Part shown: piece after piece, positions 24,152-33,273 of the stretch
Layout: every line of letters starts with the position of its first letter
Numbering within the stretch: position 1 is the first letter of the stretch
Source of the DNA: an uncultured Kiloniellaceae bacterium
Lineage (GTDB): Bacteria; Pseudomonadota; Alphaproteobacteria; Kiloniellales; Kiloniellaceae
DNA: 64,000 bases
Assembly: GCA_947500035.1 (NCBI GenBank)
Contig: CANMQP010000008.1
Coordinates: 98,928 to 162,927 of the forward strand
Direction: 5' to 3'
The notes under the pieces: generated by a model
Told to the model about the DNA's origin: nothing
Seen by the model: the letters and a program-made list of their open reading frames with translations, nothing else
Databases searched by the model: none
Made by a program: the position numbers and the translations under genes

Positions 24152-26623
24152 ATGGCAAAGATCCCAACTACGGCCCGCGTGGTCATCATCGGCGGCGGCG
24201 TGATCGGCTGCTCCGTCGCCTATCACCTGGCCAAGCAAGGCTGGAAGGACGTGGTTCTGCTGGAGCGGCGGCAGCTGACCTGCGGCACCACCTGGCACGC
24301 CGCCGGCCTGATCGCACAGCTGCGCGCGACCCAGACCATGACTCAATTGGCGAAGTACTCCGCCGATCTCTATTACAGCCTGGAAGCGGAAACCGACGCC
24401 GCCACCGGCATGAAGCAGAACGGTTCGGTCAGCGTCGCGCTCACGGACGAGCGTCTCGAGGAGCTGAAGCGCGGCGCCTCCATGGCGCGCTGCTTCGACG
24501 TGGATGTGCACGATCTCTCCCCGGAAGAATGCAAGCAGCATTACCCGCTGCTGAACCTGGAAGGCGTGACCGGCGGTGTCTTTCTGCCGGGCGACGGTCA
24601 GGGCGATCCGACAAATATCGCGCTGGCCTTGGCCAAGGGCGCGCGTAAGTACGGCGCCAAAATAGTCGAGAACGTGAAGGTCACCGGCATCAAGACCAGC
24701 CAGGGCCGGGTCACGGGCGTATCGACCACCGAGGGCGACATCGCCTGCGAGAACGCGGTCAACTGCGGCGGCATGTGGGCGCGCGAGATCGGCGCCATGG
24801 CCGGTGTGCGCGTGCCGGTGCAGGCCTGCGAACATTTCTACATCCTGACCGAGGGCATCGATGGTCTGCAGCGCGACCTGCCGGTCCTGCGCGTGCCCGA
24901 CGAATGCGCCTACTACAAGGAAGACGCAGGCAAGATCCTGCTGGGCGCCTTCGAGCCGGTCTCCAAGCCCTGGGCCGTGAACGGCATTCCCGAAGACTTC
25001 TTCTTCGACGAACTGCCCGAGGACTTCGATCACTTCGAGCCGGTTCTGGAAGCCGCCATCAACCGCGTGCCCCTGCTGGAGCAGGCCGGGATCGCCACCT
25101 TCTTCAACGGCCCAGAAAGCTTCACGCCCGACGACCGCTACCTGCTCGGCGAAGCGCCCAACCTCAAAGGCATGTACATCGCCGCCGGCTTCAACTCCAT
25201 CGGCATTCAGTCCGCCGGCGGTGCCGGACGCGCCCTGGCCGAATGGATGGAAGCCGGTGAACCGACCCTGGACCTCTGGGACGTGGATATCCGCCGCATG
25301 TATCCCATGCAGTCGACCAAGAGCTACCTGAAGCAGCGTGTCACCGAGACGCTCGGCCTGCTCTACGCCGATCACTTCCCTTACCGTCAGTACGCTTCGG
25401 CGCGCGGCCTGCGGCGCACGCCGCTGCACGAACTGCTGGCCGAGAACGGTGCCTGCTTCGGGGAGCTCGGCGGCTGGGAGCGCGCCAACTGGTTCCTGCC
25501 ACCGGAAGCCAAGGAACGCGGCGAAGTGGCTGAATATCAATATAGCTGGGCGCGCCAGAACTGGTTCCCTTACGCCGCCGAGGAACACAAAGCGGTGCGC
25601 GAGACCGTCGGCATGTTCGACCTTAGCACCTTCGTGAAGATCCGGGTCGAGGGCCGGGATGCGGAAGCTGTTCTGCAGCGCATCTGCGCCAACGACATCG
25701 CGGTCGAGCCGGGCAAGATCGTCTACACCCAGTGGCTCAACCGCAACGGCGGGATCGAGGCGGATCTGACCGTCACCCGCCTCTCGGAGACCGAGTTCCT
25801 GATCATCACCGCCGCCGCCGTCGGCATGCGCGACATGGGCTGGCTGAAGAAACACATTCCCGAAGACGCCCACTGCATCGCGACGGAAGTGACCGCCGGT
25901 GAAGGCGTGGTTGCTATCATGGGTCCGAACGCCCGCAACCTGCTCTCCAAGCTGACCGATGCGGACCTCTCCAACGAGGCCTTCCCCTTCGGCACCGCCA
26001 AAACCATCGAACTGGGCATGGCCCTGGTCCGGGCGCACCGTATTACCTACGTCGGCGAACTGGGCTGGGAGCTTTACGTCTCCACCGACATGGCCCGCTA
26101 CGTCGCCGAGCAGATCCTCGAAGAAGGCAAGAACCACGGCCTGCGGCTTTGCGGCATGCATGTGCTCGACTCCTGCCGGATCGAGAAGGGTTTCCGCCAC
26201 TTCGGTCACGACATCGTTGACCAGGACCATGTCCTGGAGGCGGGCCTTGGCTTCGCCGTCAAAACCGGGAAGGAAGCCTCCAAATACGGCGACTTTATCG
26301 GTAAGGACGCGGTCCTGAAGCGTAAGGAAGAAGGCCTGCGCAAGCGGATGATCCAGTTCCAGCTGAACGACCCGGAGCCCCTGCTCTATCACAACGAGCC
26401 GATCGTGCGCGACGGCGAGATCGTGGGCTATCTGACCAGCGGCAACTATGGCCACCATCTGGGTGCGGCCATCGGTCTGGGCTACGTCCCCTGCGAGCCG
26501 GGCACCCCACCCTCGGCCCTGCTGGAATCCAGCTACGAGATCGAGGTCGCGGGCAAACGCATCGCCGCAACCCCGAGCACGAAGCCGCTCTACGATCCGA
26601 AGTCCGAACGGATCAAGATGTAA
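24152..26623 (+). CDS. FAD-dependent dimethylglycine/sarcosine dehydrogenase-like enzyme with GcvT domains
   Basis: An 823-residue two-part enzyme. The N-terminal DAO-type FAD domain starts with VVIIGGGVIGCSVAYHLA (about 10-27), and GTTWHAAG near residue 47 holds the histidine used for covalent flavin in this family. After the FAO_M linker (about 375-430) come GCV_T (430-710) and GCV_T_C (720-810) domains that transfer the released one-carbon unit to tetrahydrofolate. Length and order match dimethylglycine dehydrogenase and relatives. The exact substrate (dimethylglycine, sarcosine or another N-methyl compound) is open. Transcription ends at the strong terminator at 26647. Confidence 0.88.
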   Translation: MAKIPTTARVVIIGGGVIGCSVAYHLAKQGWKDVVLLERRQLTCGTTWHAAGLIAQLRATQTMTQLAKYSADLYYSLEAETDAATGMKQNGSVSVALTDERLEELKRGASMARCFDVDVHDLSPEECKQHYPLLNLEGVTGGVFLPGDGQGDPTNIALALAKGARKYGAKIVENVKVTGIKTSQGRVTGVSTTEGDIACENAVNCGGMWAREIGAMAGVRVPVQACEHFYILTEGIDGLQRDLPVLRVPDECAYYKEDAGKILLGAFEPVSKPWAVNGIPEDFFFDELPEDFDHFEPVLEAAINRVPLLEQAGIATFFNGPESFTPDDRYLLGEAPNLKGMYIAAGFNSIGIQSAGGAGRALAEWMEAGEPTLDLWDVDIRRMYPMQSTKSYLKQRVTETLGLLYADHFPYRQYASARGLRRTPLHELLAENGACFGELGGWERANWFLPPEAKERGEVAEYQYSWARQNWFPYAAEEHKAVRETVGMFDLSTFVKIRVEGRDAEAVLQRICANDIAVEPGKIVYTQWLNRNGGIEADLTVTRLSETEFLIITAAAVGMRDMGWLKKHIPEDAHCIATEVTAGEGVVAIMGPNARNLLSKLTDADLSNEAFPFGTAKTIELGMALVRAHRITYVGELGWELYVSTDMARYVAEQILEEGKNHGLRLCGMHVLDSCRIEKGFRHFGHDIVDQDHVLEAGLGFAVKTGKEASKYGDFIGKDAVLKRKEEGLRKRMIQFQLNDPEPLLYHNEPIVRDGEIVGYLTSGNYGHHLGAAIGLGYVPCEPGTPPSALLESSYEIEVAGKRIAATPSTKPLYDPKSERIKM

Positions 26624-26646
26624 CAGAGATCTTGACCAGACCCGGT

Positions 26647-26681
26647 AAAACCCCAACCTTCGTAAAGAAGGTTGGGGTTTT
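26647..26681 (+). terminator. Rho-independent terminator
   Basis: Fifteen-base perfect stem with arms 26647-26661 and 26667-26681 and a 5-base loop, ending in a T-run. It sits 23 bases after the stop of the dehydrogenase gene. The A-tract at its left arm also makes it plausible on the minus strand. Confidence 0.9.
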
Positions 26682-26879
26682 TGTATCTTTTGAGAGTCGC
26701 ACAACCTTTCTGCAGCCATCCAATATCTGTCGGCTGTTCTGTGCCTGCGGCCTAAGCAGTCATCGAAACAGCCCATGACAGAGCTTTGAGGGACCGGGTC
26801 GACACATGCCATTAACACTGCAAGAGATAACACTCCCAGAGATACGACCCGGCTCGGATCTGGCGCTTGAGACGTCCGC

Positions 26880-28274
26880 GTGCCAAGCAATCGCTTGAAC
26901 CAGCAGACCACACTCGATCAGACCTTTCGCGAAGCCGAGCAAGCCGGCCTGCGCGTCGCCATCAAGGGACGCATCGCCGCCTTGCTGCTGCTCGGCGCCT
27001 TTCTGGTGTTGTCGCGTCTGCAGAACCCGGCGCACGCACTCGAACTGGGTCTCGCCATCACCGTGTTCGCGGCGTTGGGCCTGATCCAATACGCCCTGAT
27101 CGGCTCGCGCTACGACCGGCCCTGGCTCAAGTTCGGTTTCATCACACTCGATATCACGATTCTGTCAGTCCTGATGGCGACACAGCCGATCTACGACGGC
27201 ATCGACGTGCCCCAAGTCATGCTGTTCCGAACCAGCATATTTCCTCTTTACTTCCTTATCCTCGGATTTGCCGCCTTCAGCTTTTCGCCGGGCCTTGTGC
27301 TCTGGTCCGGATTCGTCGTTGTCGCGGGCTGGCTGGGCGCTTTCACCTGGGCGACCAAAGACATGCCGGAACAGCTCAGTTGGTCCGACATGGGCAGCAT
27401 GCCCACCACAGAGCACTTTCTGTCGATCTTTCTAAGTCCCAACTTCGTCGATAGCGGCGGCCGGATCCAGGAATCCATCGCCTATCTGTTGGCAGCAGTG
27501 CTGATCGCTGTCGTTATGTGGCGTGCGCGACGGACAGTACGCAGGCAGCTGGAATTGGATGAGGAACGGCGCGCGCTGACCGACGTCTTCGGACGCTACG
27601 TGCCTAAAACCATCGCGAACTCCCTGATCGACAACCGCGGTCTGCTAGAGCCGATCGAGGGCACGGCGACTGTCCTTTTCATCGACGTCGCGGGCTTCAC
27701 CAAGATGACCGAAGCCAGCGGACCGCGCCGGGTCGTCGGCGTACTGAACGCCTTCTTCGATCAGGCCACCGAGAGCATCACCCACTGTGACGGTGTAGTA
27801 ACCCAGTTCATCGGTGACGCGATCATGGCCACCTTCAACCTGCCGGCAGAGGACCCAGAGCATGCCGCCAAGGCTCTGCGCGCCGCGCTCAACATCGTCG
27901 AGCTGACAAACAGCCAAAGCTTCAACGGCGAAAAGCTGGCGATCCGCGCCGGCATCGCCACCGGCCCGGTCATCGCGGGCAGTGTCGGAGGCGGCGGCCG
28001 GCAGTCCTATTCTCTCTACGGCGAGGCCGTGAACCTCTCCGCGCGCCTTGAAGCGCTCAACAAGGACTACGGTACGCAAGTACTGATCGACGCAGCGACG
28101 GTCGCGCAGCTACCCGATGTGCCTCTGCGCGAAATCGGCCGTATCACCGTCCGCGGTTTCTCTGAGCCCGTAGCCGTCTTTACGCCGCTGGAAGAAACGA
28201 GTGAAGTCCTGCAAAAGAGGCTCGAAGCCTCTGGTTTAAGCCCCGGCACGATCACCGGTCAGCGAGCCATGTAG
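26880..28274 (+). CDS. Membrane-bound class III adenylate/guanylate cyclase
   Basis: A 464-residue protein from a GTG at 26880. The N-terminal half (residues about 35-220) has five or six transmembrane helices, as in MASE2-like sensor regions, and the C-terminal half (about 250-430) is a class III cyclase catalytic domain: VLFIDVAGFTKMTE with the first metal Asp, VVTQFIGDAIMATF with the second, and AIRAGIATGPVIAGSVG. It should make cAMP (or cGMP) from the nucleotide triphosphate on the cytoplasmic face. It stands alone; the signal sensed is unknown. Confidence 0.85.
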   Translation: MPSNRLNQQTTLDQTFREAEQAGLRVAIKGRIAALLLLGAFLVLSRLQNPAHALELGLAITVFAALGLIQYALIGSRYDRPWLKFGFITLDITILSVLMATQPIYDGIDVPQVMLFRTSIFPLYFLILGFAAFSFSPGLVLWSGFVVVAGWLGAFTWATKDMPEQLSWSDMGSMPTTEHFLSIFLSPNFVDSGGRIQESIAYLLAAVLIAVVMWRARRTVRRQLELDEERRALTDVFGRYVPKTIANSLIDNRGLLEPIEGTATVLFIDVAGFTKMTEASGPRRVVGVLNAFFDQATESITHCDGVVTQFIGDAIMATFNLPAEDPEHAAKALRAALNIVELTNSQSFNGEKLAIRAGIATGPVIAGSVGGGGRQSYSLYGEAVNLSARLEALNKDYGTQVLIDAATVAQLPDVPLREIGRITVRGFSEPVAVFTPLEETSEVLQKRLEASGLSPGTITGQRAM

Positions 28275-28398
28275 TCAGGTCATGTCTTCGATTTTGCGTC
28301 ATCGACCTTGACGGTGCATATAAAACAAGGCCTGCCCCTAATCGAGATGCGGTGTCCCGCTTAGGCAAAATGAACATGGCGAATGAAAAGGCGTAGCA

Positions 28399-29028
28399 AT
28401 GATCCGTCTCTACGGATATGACACGGTCAACACCATTAAAGTGCTGATGATGCTTGAGGAGATTGGCGCCGGTTATGAGATTCTTCCGGTCAATATTCGC
28501 AAGGGAGACCAGCAGTCATCGTCCTTTTTGTCTTTAAATCCAAGAGGAAAGGTCCCGGTCATTGTCGACGAGGCTGTTCCGGGCGAGCCCTTGACCTTAA
28601 CCGAGTCGGGGGCGATCCTGATGTACTTGGCGGAGTCCTCCGGTTTCGGCTTGCCGGTTGAGCCAAGAGAACGTGCGCGCAGCCTTGAATGGTTAGCATT
28701 TCAGCTCTCCACCCAGGGACCAACATTCGGTCAGTGCGAGTTCTGGACTCGGATTGCACCGAATCCGATTCCCGCCGTCGAGCAACACTACCTGAAGCTT
28801 GGGCAAAAGGTTTTTGATCAGATCGAGCAGCATCTGGATAGCACGCGATATTTCTCCGGCAACGAATACGGCATCGCCGATATCGCACACTTCGCCTGGA
28901 TACTGCGCGCCGGCCACGCCGGACTGACGTTCGACAAGCATAGAGCTATAAAGCGATGGTTCGCGGAAGTATCCGGCAGACCGGCCACAATCGCTGCTCG
29001 TAAAGCAGTGGAAGCGTTCGAAGCATAA
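28399..29028 (+). CDS. Glutathione S-transferase-like protein
   Basis: A 209-residue cytosolic GST-fold protein, usual length. The thioredoxin-like N-terminal domain (1-80) contains NPRGKVPVIVDE and the glutathione-binding ESGAILMYLAE; the helical C-terminal domain (about 90-205) contains YGIADIAHFAW, the typical N-capping/hydrophobic staple region. Tyr5 lies near where a catalytic Tyr or Ser would be. It precedes the orphan ABC binding protein by 31 bases, so co-transcription is likely. Substrate unknown. Codon use is somewhat less GC-rich than neighbours. Confidence 0.85.
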   Translation: MIRLYGYDTVNTIKVLMMLEEIGAGYEILPVNIRKGDQQSSSFLSLNPRGKVPVIVDEAVPGEPLTLTESGAILMYLAESSGFGLPVEPRERARSLEWLAFQLSTQGPTFGQCEFWTRIAPNPIPAVEQHYLKLGQKVFDQIEQHLDSTRYFSGNEYGIADIAHFAWILRAGHAGLTFDKHRAIKRWFAEVSGRPATIAARKAVEAFEA

Positions 29029-29059
29029 ATAAGAGAAAGAAGCCAACAAGGAGGCTGTG

Positions 29060-30628
29060 ATGAACTTAAAGGCGCAACTGGTTATGGCGCTCGCGCTTGG
29101 TTTAAGTGTGAGCCAGGCATCTGCTGAGACCTTCAGATGGGCGACAACAACAGATCCCCAGACGATGGACCCTCATGCCGTAAACTCTGCGCCCGTCTTG
29201 GGCTTCTTAAACAATGTCTATGAAGGACTGATGCGACGCGACCGTTCAATGAAGATTGAAGGGGCGTTGGCCACGCACTTGGAAGCGATCGGCACGGATG
29301 GCTGGCGATTTTACCTGCGAGAAGGCGTGAAGTTTCATGACGGTTCCGATTTCACCGCCGAGGACGTGCTGTTCTCATACGAGCGGGCGACCTTGCCGGA
29401 ATCCGATGTAGCGTCGTGGTTTGCCTCCGTTGCGGATGTGAAGATTGTCAACGACTTCACCGTTGACTTCATGACGTCAGCGCCGAACCCGATATTTCCG
29501 GACACGATCACGAACTTCATGATCATGGACAAGGGATGGACGGAAAAGAATGGCGCAGCCACTCCGGCCAAAGATCAGGAGAATCACGCCACCCTCAATG
29601 CGAACGGAACCGGTGCGTTCAAAGTTATCGAACGGCAGCCTGGGTTGAAAACAGTGGTCGTACCCCACGGTGGTTGGTGGGATGAAGCGACACACAACAT
29701 AACGCGCGGTGAATTCACCCCTATCAAGAACCCGGCAACCGCGGTTGCCGCGCTTCTTTCCGGCGATATTGACATGATCAACCCTGTGCCGACGCAGGAT
29801 GTGGCCAGATTATCCAAAGACCCAAGCGTGAAGGTCCTTCAAGGGATAGAAGCGCGTGTCATTATGTTTGGCTTCGCAAACCAGGCAGAGTTGCTGAAGC
29901 ACTCCGCAGATGCTGGAAAACCGAATCCTTTCCGCGACCCTCGTGTCCGACAGGCGGTAAACCATGCGATCAACGTTGACGCCATCGTACGGAAGATCAT
30001 GCGCGGCGCGGCGGAGCCTGTTTCGCAGCTTGTCAGTCCTGCGATGCGCGGCTATTCAACATCACTGGCCGCGCGACCTGAATTCAACATCGAAAAAGCA
30101 AAGTCGCTGCTCGCCGACGCAGGCTATCCGAATGGTTTTTCCTTCGGTCTGAAATGTCCGAATGACCGTTACATAAATGACGAAGCCGTTTGTCAGGCAG
30201 CTGTTGCGATGTTGGCCCAGGTTGGTCTTAAGGCTCAGTTGGAAGCCATGCCGGTCGCCAACTATTGGAGTGAGCTGCGGGCAGACAATTTCGACATGTA
30301 TATGCTGGGCTGGTCGCCCGGGTCTTTCGATGCCGAGCATCCCATTCGTTTTCTGGTCGCCACGCCAAACCCAGAGAAGAAGCTGGGCAGCTGGAACTTC
30401 GGCGACTTCTCCAACGCCCGCATCGATGAACTCCTGCCGCTCATTCAGTCTGAGATAGACGATGCCAAGCGACAGGCCCTGCTGGATGAAGCCACCAAAA
30501 TCCTGCAAGATGAAGCAGGCTATGTCCCGATGTTCGTTCAGGCGCTTTTGTGGGGCGTTCAGAGTAACATCGATCTCACACAGCGGGCCGATAACTTCTT
30601 TATCTTGCGCTGGGCGCGGGTCAAGTAG
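29060..30628 (+). CDS. Peptide/nickel-type ABC transporter substrate-binding protein (family 5), orphan
   Basis: About 522 residues starting at the ATG 29060, which follows the consensus SD AAGGAGG; a GTG sits directly before it. Signal peptide with cleavage after SQASA (near residue 22). The SBP_bac_5 fold is clear: DPQTMDPHAVNS, the conserved YEGLMRRD, LREGVKFHDGSDFTAEDVLFSYER and GLKCPNDRYINDE. Such proteins bind peptides, nickel chelates or glutathione. No permease or ATPase genes follow, so it must work with a transporter encoded elsewhere. It lies between two GST genes. Confidence 0.85.
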   Translation: MNLKAQLVMALALGLSVSQASAETFRWATTTDPQTMDPHAVNSAPVLGFLNNVYEGLMRRDRSMKIEGALATHLEAIGTDGWRFYLREGVKFHDGSDFTAEDVLFSYERATLPESDVASWFASVADVKIVNDFTVDFMTSAPNPIFPDTITNFMIMDKGWTEKNGAATPAKDQENHATLNANGTGAFKVIERQPGLKTVVVPHGGWWDEATHNITRGEFTPIKNPATAVAALLSGDIDMINPVPTQDVARLSKDPSVKVLQGIEARVIMFGFANQAELLKHSADAGKPNPFRDPRVRQAVNHAINVDAIVRKIMRGAAEPVSQLVSPAMRGYSTSLAARPEFNIEKAKSLLADAGYPNGFSFGLKCPNDRYINDEAVCQAAVAMLAQVGLKAQLEAMPVANYWSELRADNFDMYMLGWSPGSFDAEHPIRFLVATPNPEKKLGSWNFGDFSNARIDELLPLIQSEIDDAKRQALLDEATKILQDEAGYVPMFVQALLWGVQSNIDLTQRADNFFILRWARVK

Positions 30629-30637
30629 GCTGTGGTG

Positions 30638-30701
30638 TAGAGCGGGTTCGCATGTTTTATCGAAAACACAGAGTGTTTCCGTTAAAACATGACGCGCTCT
30701 A
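30638..30701. repeat. 64-nt palindromic element
   Basis: The ends TAGAGCG and CGCTCTA are inverted, as are CATGTTTTA (30651-30659) with TAAAACATG (30683-30691) and AACAC with GTGTT near the centre. The whole folds into one imperfect hairpin directly after the binding-protein gene. Its end sequence and size resemble the element at 45473-45538. It may be a dispersed palindromic repeat and may also act as a terminator. Confidence 0.6.
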
Positions 30702-30787
30702 GAATAAAGTTTTCAAACGCAAGAAGCGGAGTTTTCCGGGCGATTTATTCCTCTTTGATAAGCACCGAAATCAACGAGGAAAGCGAA

Positions 30788-31426
30788 ATGATCACACTCT
30801 ACAACTACGGCCCTTCCCAGAACGGCTACAAGGTCCGTCTTCTCCTGGCGCAGCTGGGGCGCGACTACCGGCAAATCGATATCGCCATTTTCGACGGCGA
30901 GAGCCGCACAGCGGCCTTCCTGAAGAAAAATCCCATGGGTGCCGTTCCAGTCTTGGAGCTGGAAGACGGCACGCATCTGCCCGAATCCAACGCGATCCTG
31001 AACTACCTGGCCGAAGGCACGGAATTTCTCTCCAACGACCCTCTGGTGCGCGCCCAGACCCTGCGCTGGATGTTCTTCGAGCAGGAATACGTTCAGTCCA
31101 GCATCGCCACCCTCAGGCACCGCATGCTGACCGGCAAACTGGCACCGGACAGTCCCGTGACCGCAGAACGGCGCGCGCTGGGCCAGCGCGTTCTGACCGC
31201 GCTCGACAATCATCTAGGTACGGAAGAATTTCTAGCGGGCGGACGATATTCCATCGCCGACATCTCGGTCTTCGCCTACGCAGCCTTTGCCGAGGACGCC
31301 GGTTACGGCCTGGCTGACTACCCGGCGTTTGAAGCCTGGTGCGGGCGCGTCCGTTCGCAGCCGAAATTCCTGGACGACATCATCCCCTACTCGGTCGATC
31401 CGCATTCAGTTCGTGAGCTCGGCTAA
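30788..31426 (+). CDS. Glutathione S-transferase-like protein
   Basis: About 212 residues from the ATG at 30788 (GAGGAAAGCGA upstream). The N-terminal thioredoxin-like domain holds NYGPSQNGYKVRLLL (residues 5-19, candidate active-site Ser or Tyr), KNPMGAVPVLEL and the glutathione motif PESNAILNYLAEG; the C-terminal domain shows YSIADISVFAYAAFAED. It is of the beta/theta-like bacterial type. Substrate unknown. The 3' end overlaps the convergent ribokinase gene by 21 bases. Confidence 0.87.
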   Translation: MITLYNYGPSQNGYKVRLLLAQLGRDYRQIDIAIFDGESRTAAFLKKNPMGAVPVLELEDGTHLPESNAILNYLAEGTEFLSNDPLVRAQTLRWMFFEQEYVQSSIATLRHRMLTGKLAPDSPVTAERRALGQRVLTALDNHLGTEEFLAGGRYSIADISVFAYAAFAEDAGYGLADYPAFEAWCGRVRSQPKFLDDIIPYSVDPHSVRELG

Positions 31427-32317
31427 AACCTGATCGACTTCAGCGCCGGTCGGAAAGGAGGGTTGCGCGCCCTCCTTGGTACAGGCCAAAGCCCCCGCGA
31501 CTGCCGCGCGGCCCATTGCGCTTGCCAGATCCTCACCGGCGTCGAGGCCCGCAGCCAGCACACCGGCGAAGGTATCGCCCGCGCCGGTCGTGTCGACCGG
31601 CTCAACCTTTGGCGAGGGGACCCGGATAACGGCGCCGCCGTTCTCCGAGGCGGCGGCGCCGTCCGCCCCGACAGTCGCAATCACGGTCACGCCGAGATAT
31701 CCGGCGAGCGCCTGCACGACGTCTTCATGGCCCGCTCCGGCAATGCCGTACTGTCCGGCGAGATCCGCTGCTTCGGTCTCGTTCACCAGCAGGACCGAGA
31801 TATCGCTGAAGGCCTCACGCGCCAGCGGTTGGAATGGTGCCAGGCTCAGAATGACGCTTGCTCCCGAAGCCTTCGCGGCACGGGCCGCCGCAAAAGTCTC
31901 TTGCTCAGAGACTTCCATCTGCAGCATCAGGATCCCGCCCGAAGCGAATGCATCCCCTGGAATTTGTTTTGCCTCGCACCGCAGATTGGCGCCGGGCGAG
32001 AGGACAATCGTGTTTTCGCCCGCCTCGTCGACCGTAATAACCGCAACACCGGTCGTATTGCCACGCTCCTCGACGGCCGTCAGGTCGACAGCCGCAGCAC
32101 GCAGTTCGCTCAGCGCTTGACCCGCGAAATCGTCCTGCCCCACCGCGCCGACGAGCCGTACTTCAGCCCCAGCCCGGCGCGCCGCGAGGGCCTGGTTCGC
32201 GCCCTTGCCGCCGGGAAACTGCGCGATATCGGAGCCGTGAACCGTCTCACCCGGCCGGGGCAGCTGCGCCACCCGCGTGACAAGATCCAGATTGATCGAG
32301 CCGAATACCGTAATCAT
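31406..32317 (-). CDS. rbsK: Ribokinase
   Basis: About 303 residues from the ATG at 32317 (SD AGGGAT); the frame extends to 32374 without similarity. PfkB-family kinase with the ribokinase start MITVFGSINLDLV, the N-terminal signature FPGGKGANQALAARRAGAEV and the C-terminal signature DTTGAGDTFAG (with catalytic Asp) near residue 250. It phosphorylates ribose or a related sugar. There is no ribose transporter nearby, and it faces a gntR-manD unit, so another sugar such as a deoxy-hexonate is conceivable; the signatures favour ribokinase. Confidence 0.85.
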   Translation of the reverse strand: MITVFGSINLDLVTRVAQLPRPGETVHGSDIAQFPGGKGANQALAARRAGAEVRLVGAVGQDDFAGQALSELRAAAVDLTAVEERGNTTGVAVITVDEAGENTIVLSPGANLRCEAKQIPGDAFASGGILMLQMEVSEQETFAAARAAKASGASVILSLAPFQPLAREAFSDISVLLVNETEAADLAGQYGIAGAGHEDVVQALAGYLGVTVIATVGADGAAASENGGAVIRVPSPKVEPVDTTGAGDTFAGVLAAGLDAGEDLASAMGRAAVAGALACTKEGAQPSFPTGAEVDQVLAELTN

Positions 32318-32482
32318 CCGAGATCCCTTATCTACCCTGCGTGCCCTCGCAAGAAATGCGACGCGCGCAACCATCGCCCGCGACGAGCTTCATCGAGCAC
32401 CCAAGAGTGCCCGATCGAAACCTAAAACTCAAAGTGTGGAATCCAGCGCTTGGATAGCTTCGCTTGTACCCTGCAAACTCAA

Positions 32483-32502
32483 CTTGTATACTAGTGCACA
32501 AG
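32483..32502. promoter_or_regulatory. Putative GntR operator upstream of gntR-manD
   Basis: CTTGTATACTAGTGCACAAG is an imperfect 20-base dyad (arms differ at two positions), 30 bases before the gntR ATG at 32533. Size and style match GntR FCD-family operators, so autoregulation is likely; the ribokinase start on the other strand is 165 bases away. Confidence 0.5.
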
Positions 32503-32532
32503 ATTGGAAACACCAACTCCAGTGCAGGCTTC

Positions 32533-33273
32533 ATGCTTCCTCTAACAGGTTACAGCGTCTCGGCGGATCGCCCGGCGGCGATTCAGATCGTCGAACGGCT
32601 GCGCAATGCCATCGTACGGCTGGAACTGCCGCCGGGACAGATGCTGTCGGAGAGCGATCTGGCCGAGAGTTTTGGGGTCAGCCGGACGCCGGTCCGCGAA
32701 GCCCTGATCAAACTGGCGCAGCAGGGTTTCATCGAGGTGCGCCCGCAGCGGGGCACTTTTATCACCAAGATCCGGCCCAAGGAACTTCTGGAGGCCCGCT
32801 TCATCCGCGAAGCCATCGAGACCGCGGCCATCGAGCGGATCGTGGGGCGATTGGACAGCGCGGCGACCCGCGCCTGCGAGGCCACACTTAAAGATCAGAG
32901 AGCCGCAGCGGCAGCCAAGGACATCTATGCCTTTCACCTTGCCGACGACGCCTTCCACAGCACGCTGGCGCAGGCCACCGGGTTCGAGCGGCTCAGCGGC
33001 ATGATTGAAGGCGAAAAAGCCCTGATGGACCGGGTGCGCATCTTAAGCCTCAAGACAATGCCGCCCTTCAAACGACTGATCAGCCAACATAAAGCGATCC
33101 TGGATGCCGTTGTCGCGGGCGACCGGCAGGCGGCCCTCACCCAGATGCGCGGACACCTGCGCGAACTCCTGACCACCCTGCCCCAGGCCTCGCACGACTA
33201 TCCGCAATACTTTACCGAAAAGATCGACCCCGGCAGCGACTGGGCCGAAACACACTCCGGAGCCTCCTTATGA
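32533..33273 (+). CDS. GntR-family regulator (FCD domain)
   Basis: About 246 residues from the ATG at 32533; the open frame extends to 32464, across the probable operator. The winged helix (about 15-80) includes [26 protein letters not shown] and the wing VRPQRGTFI, and the FCD domain (about 85-215) contains the metal-ligand histidines in DDAFHSTLA and [10 protein letters not shown]. It overlaps the mannonate dehydratase gene by 4 bases and probably represses it until a hexonate or hexuronate intermediate appears. Confidence 0.87.
   Translation: MLPLTGYSVSADRPAAIQIVERLRNAIVRLELPPGQMLSESDLAESFGVSRTPVREALIKLAQQGFIEVRPQRGTFITKIRPKELLEARFIREAIETAAIERIVGRLDSAATRACEATLKDQRAAAAAKDIYAFHLADDAFHSTLAQATGFERLSGMIEGEKALMDRVRILSLKTMPPFKRLISQHKAILDAVVAGDRQAALTQMRGHLRELLTTLPQASHDYPQYFTEKIDPGSDWAETHSGASL

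Noticed and set aside
23999..26911. 970-codon open frame on the minus strand
   Set aside because: It is the antisense shadow of the dimethylglycine dehydrogenase-like gene; the plus-strand protein has clear FAD and GcvT motifs while the minus-strand product has none.
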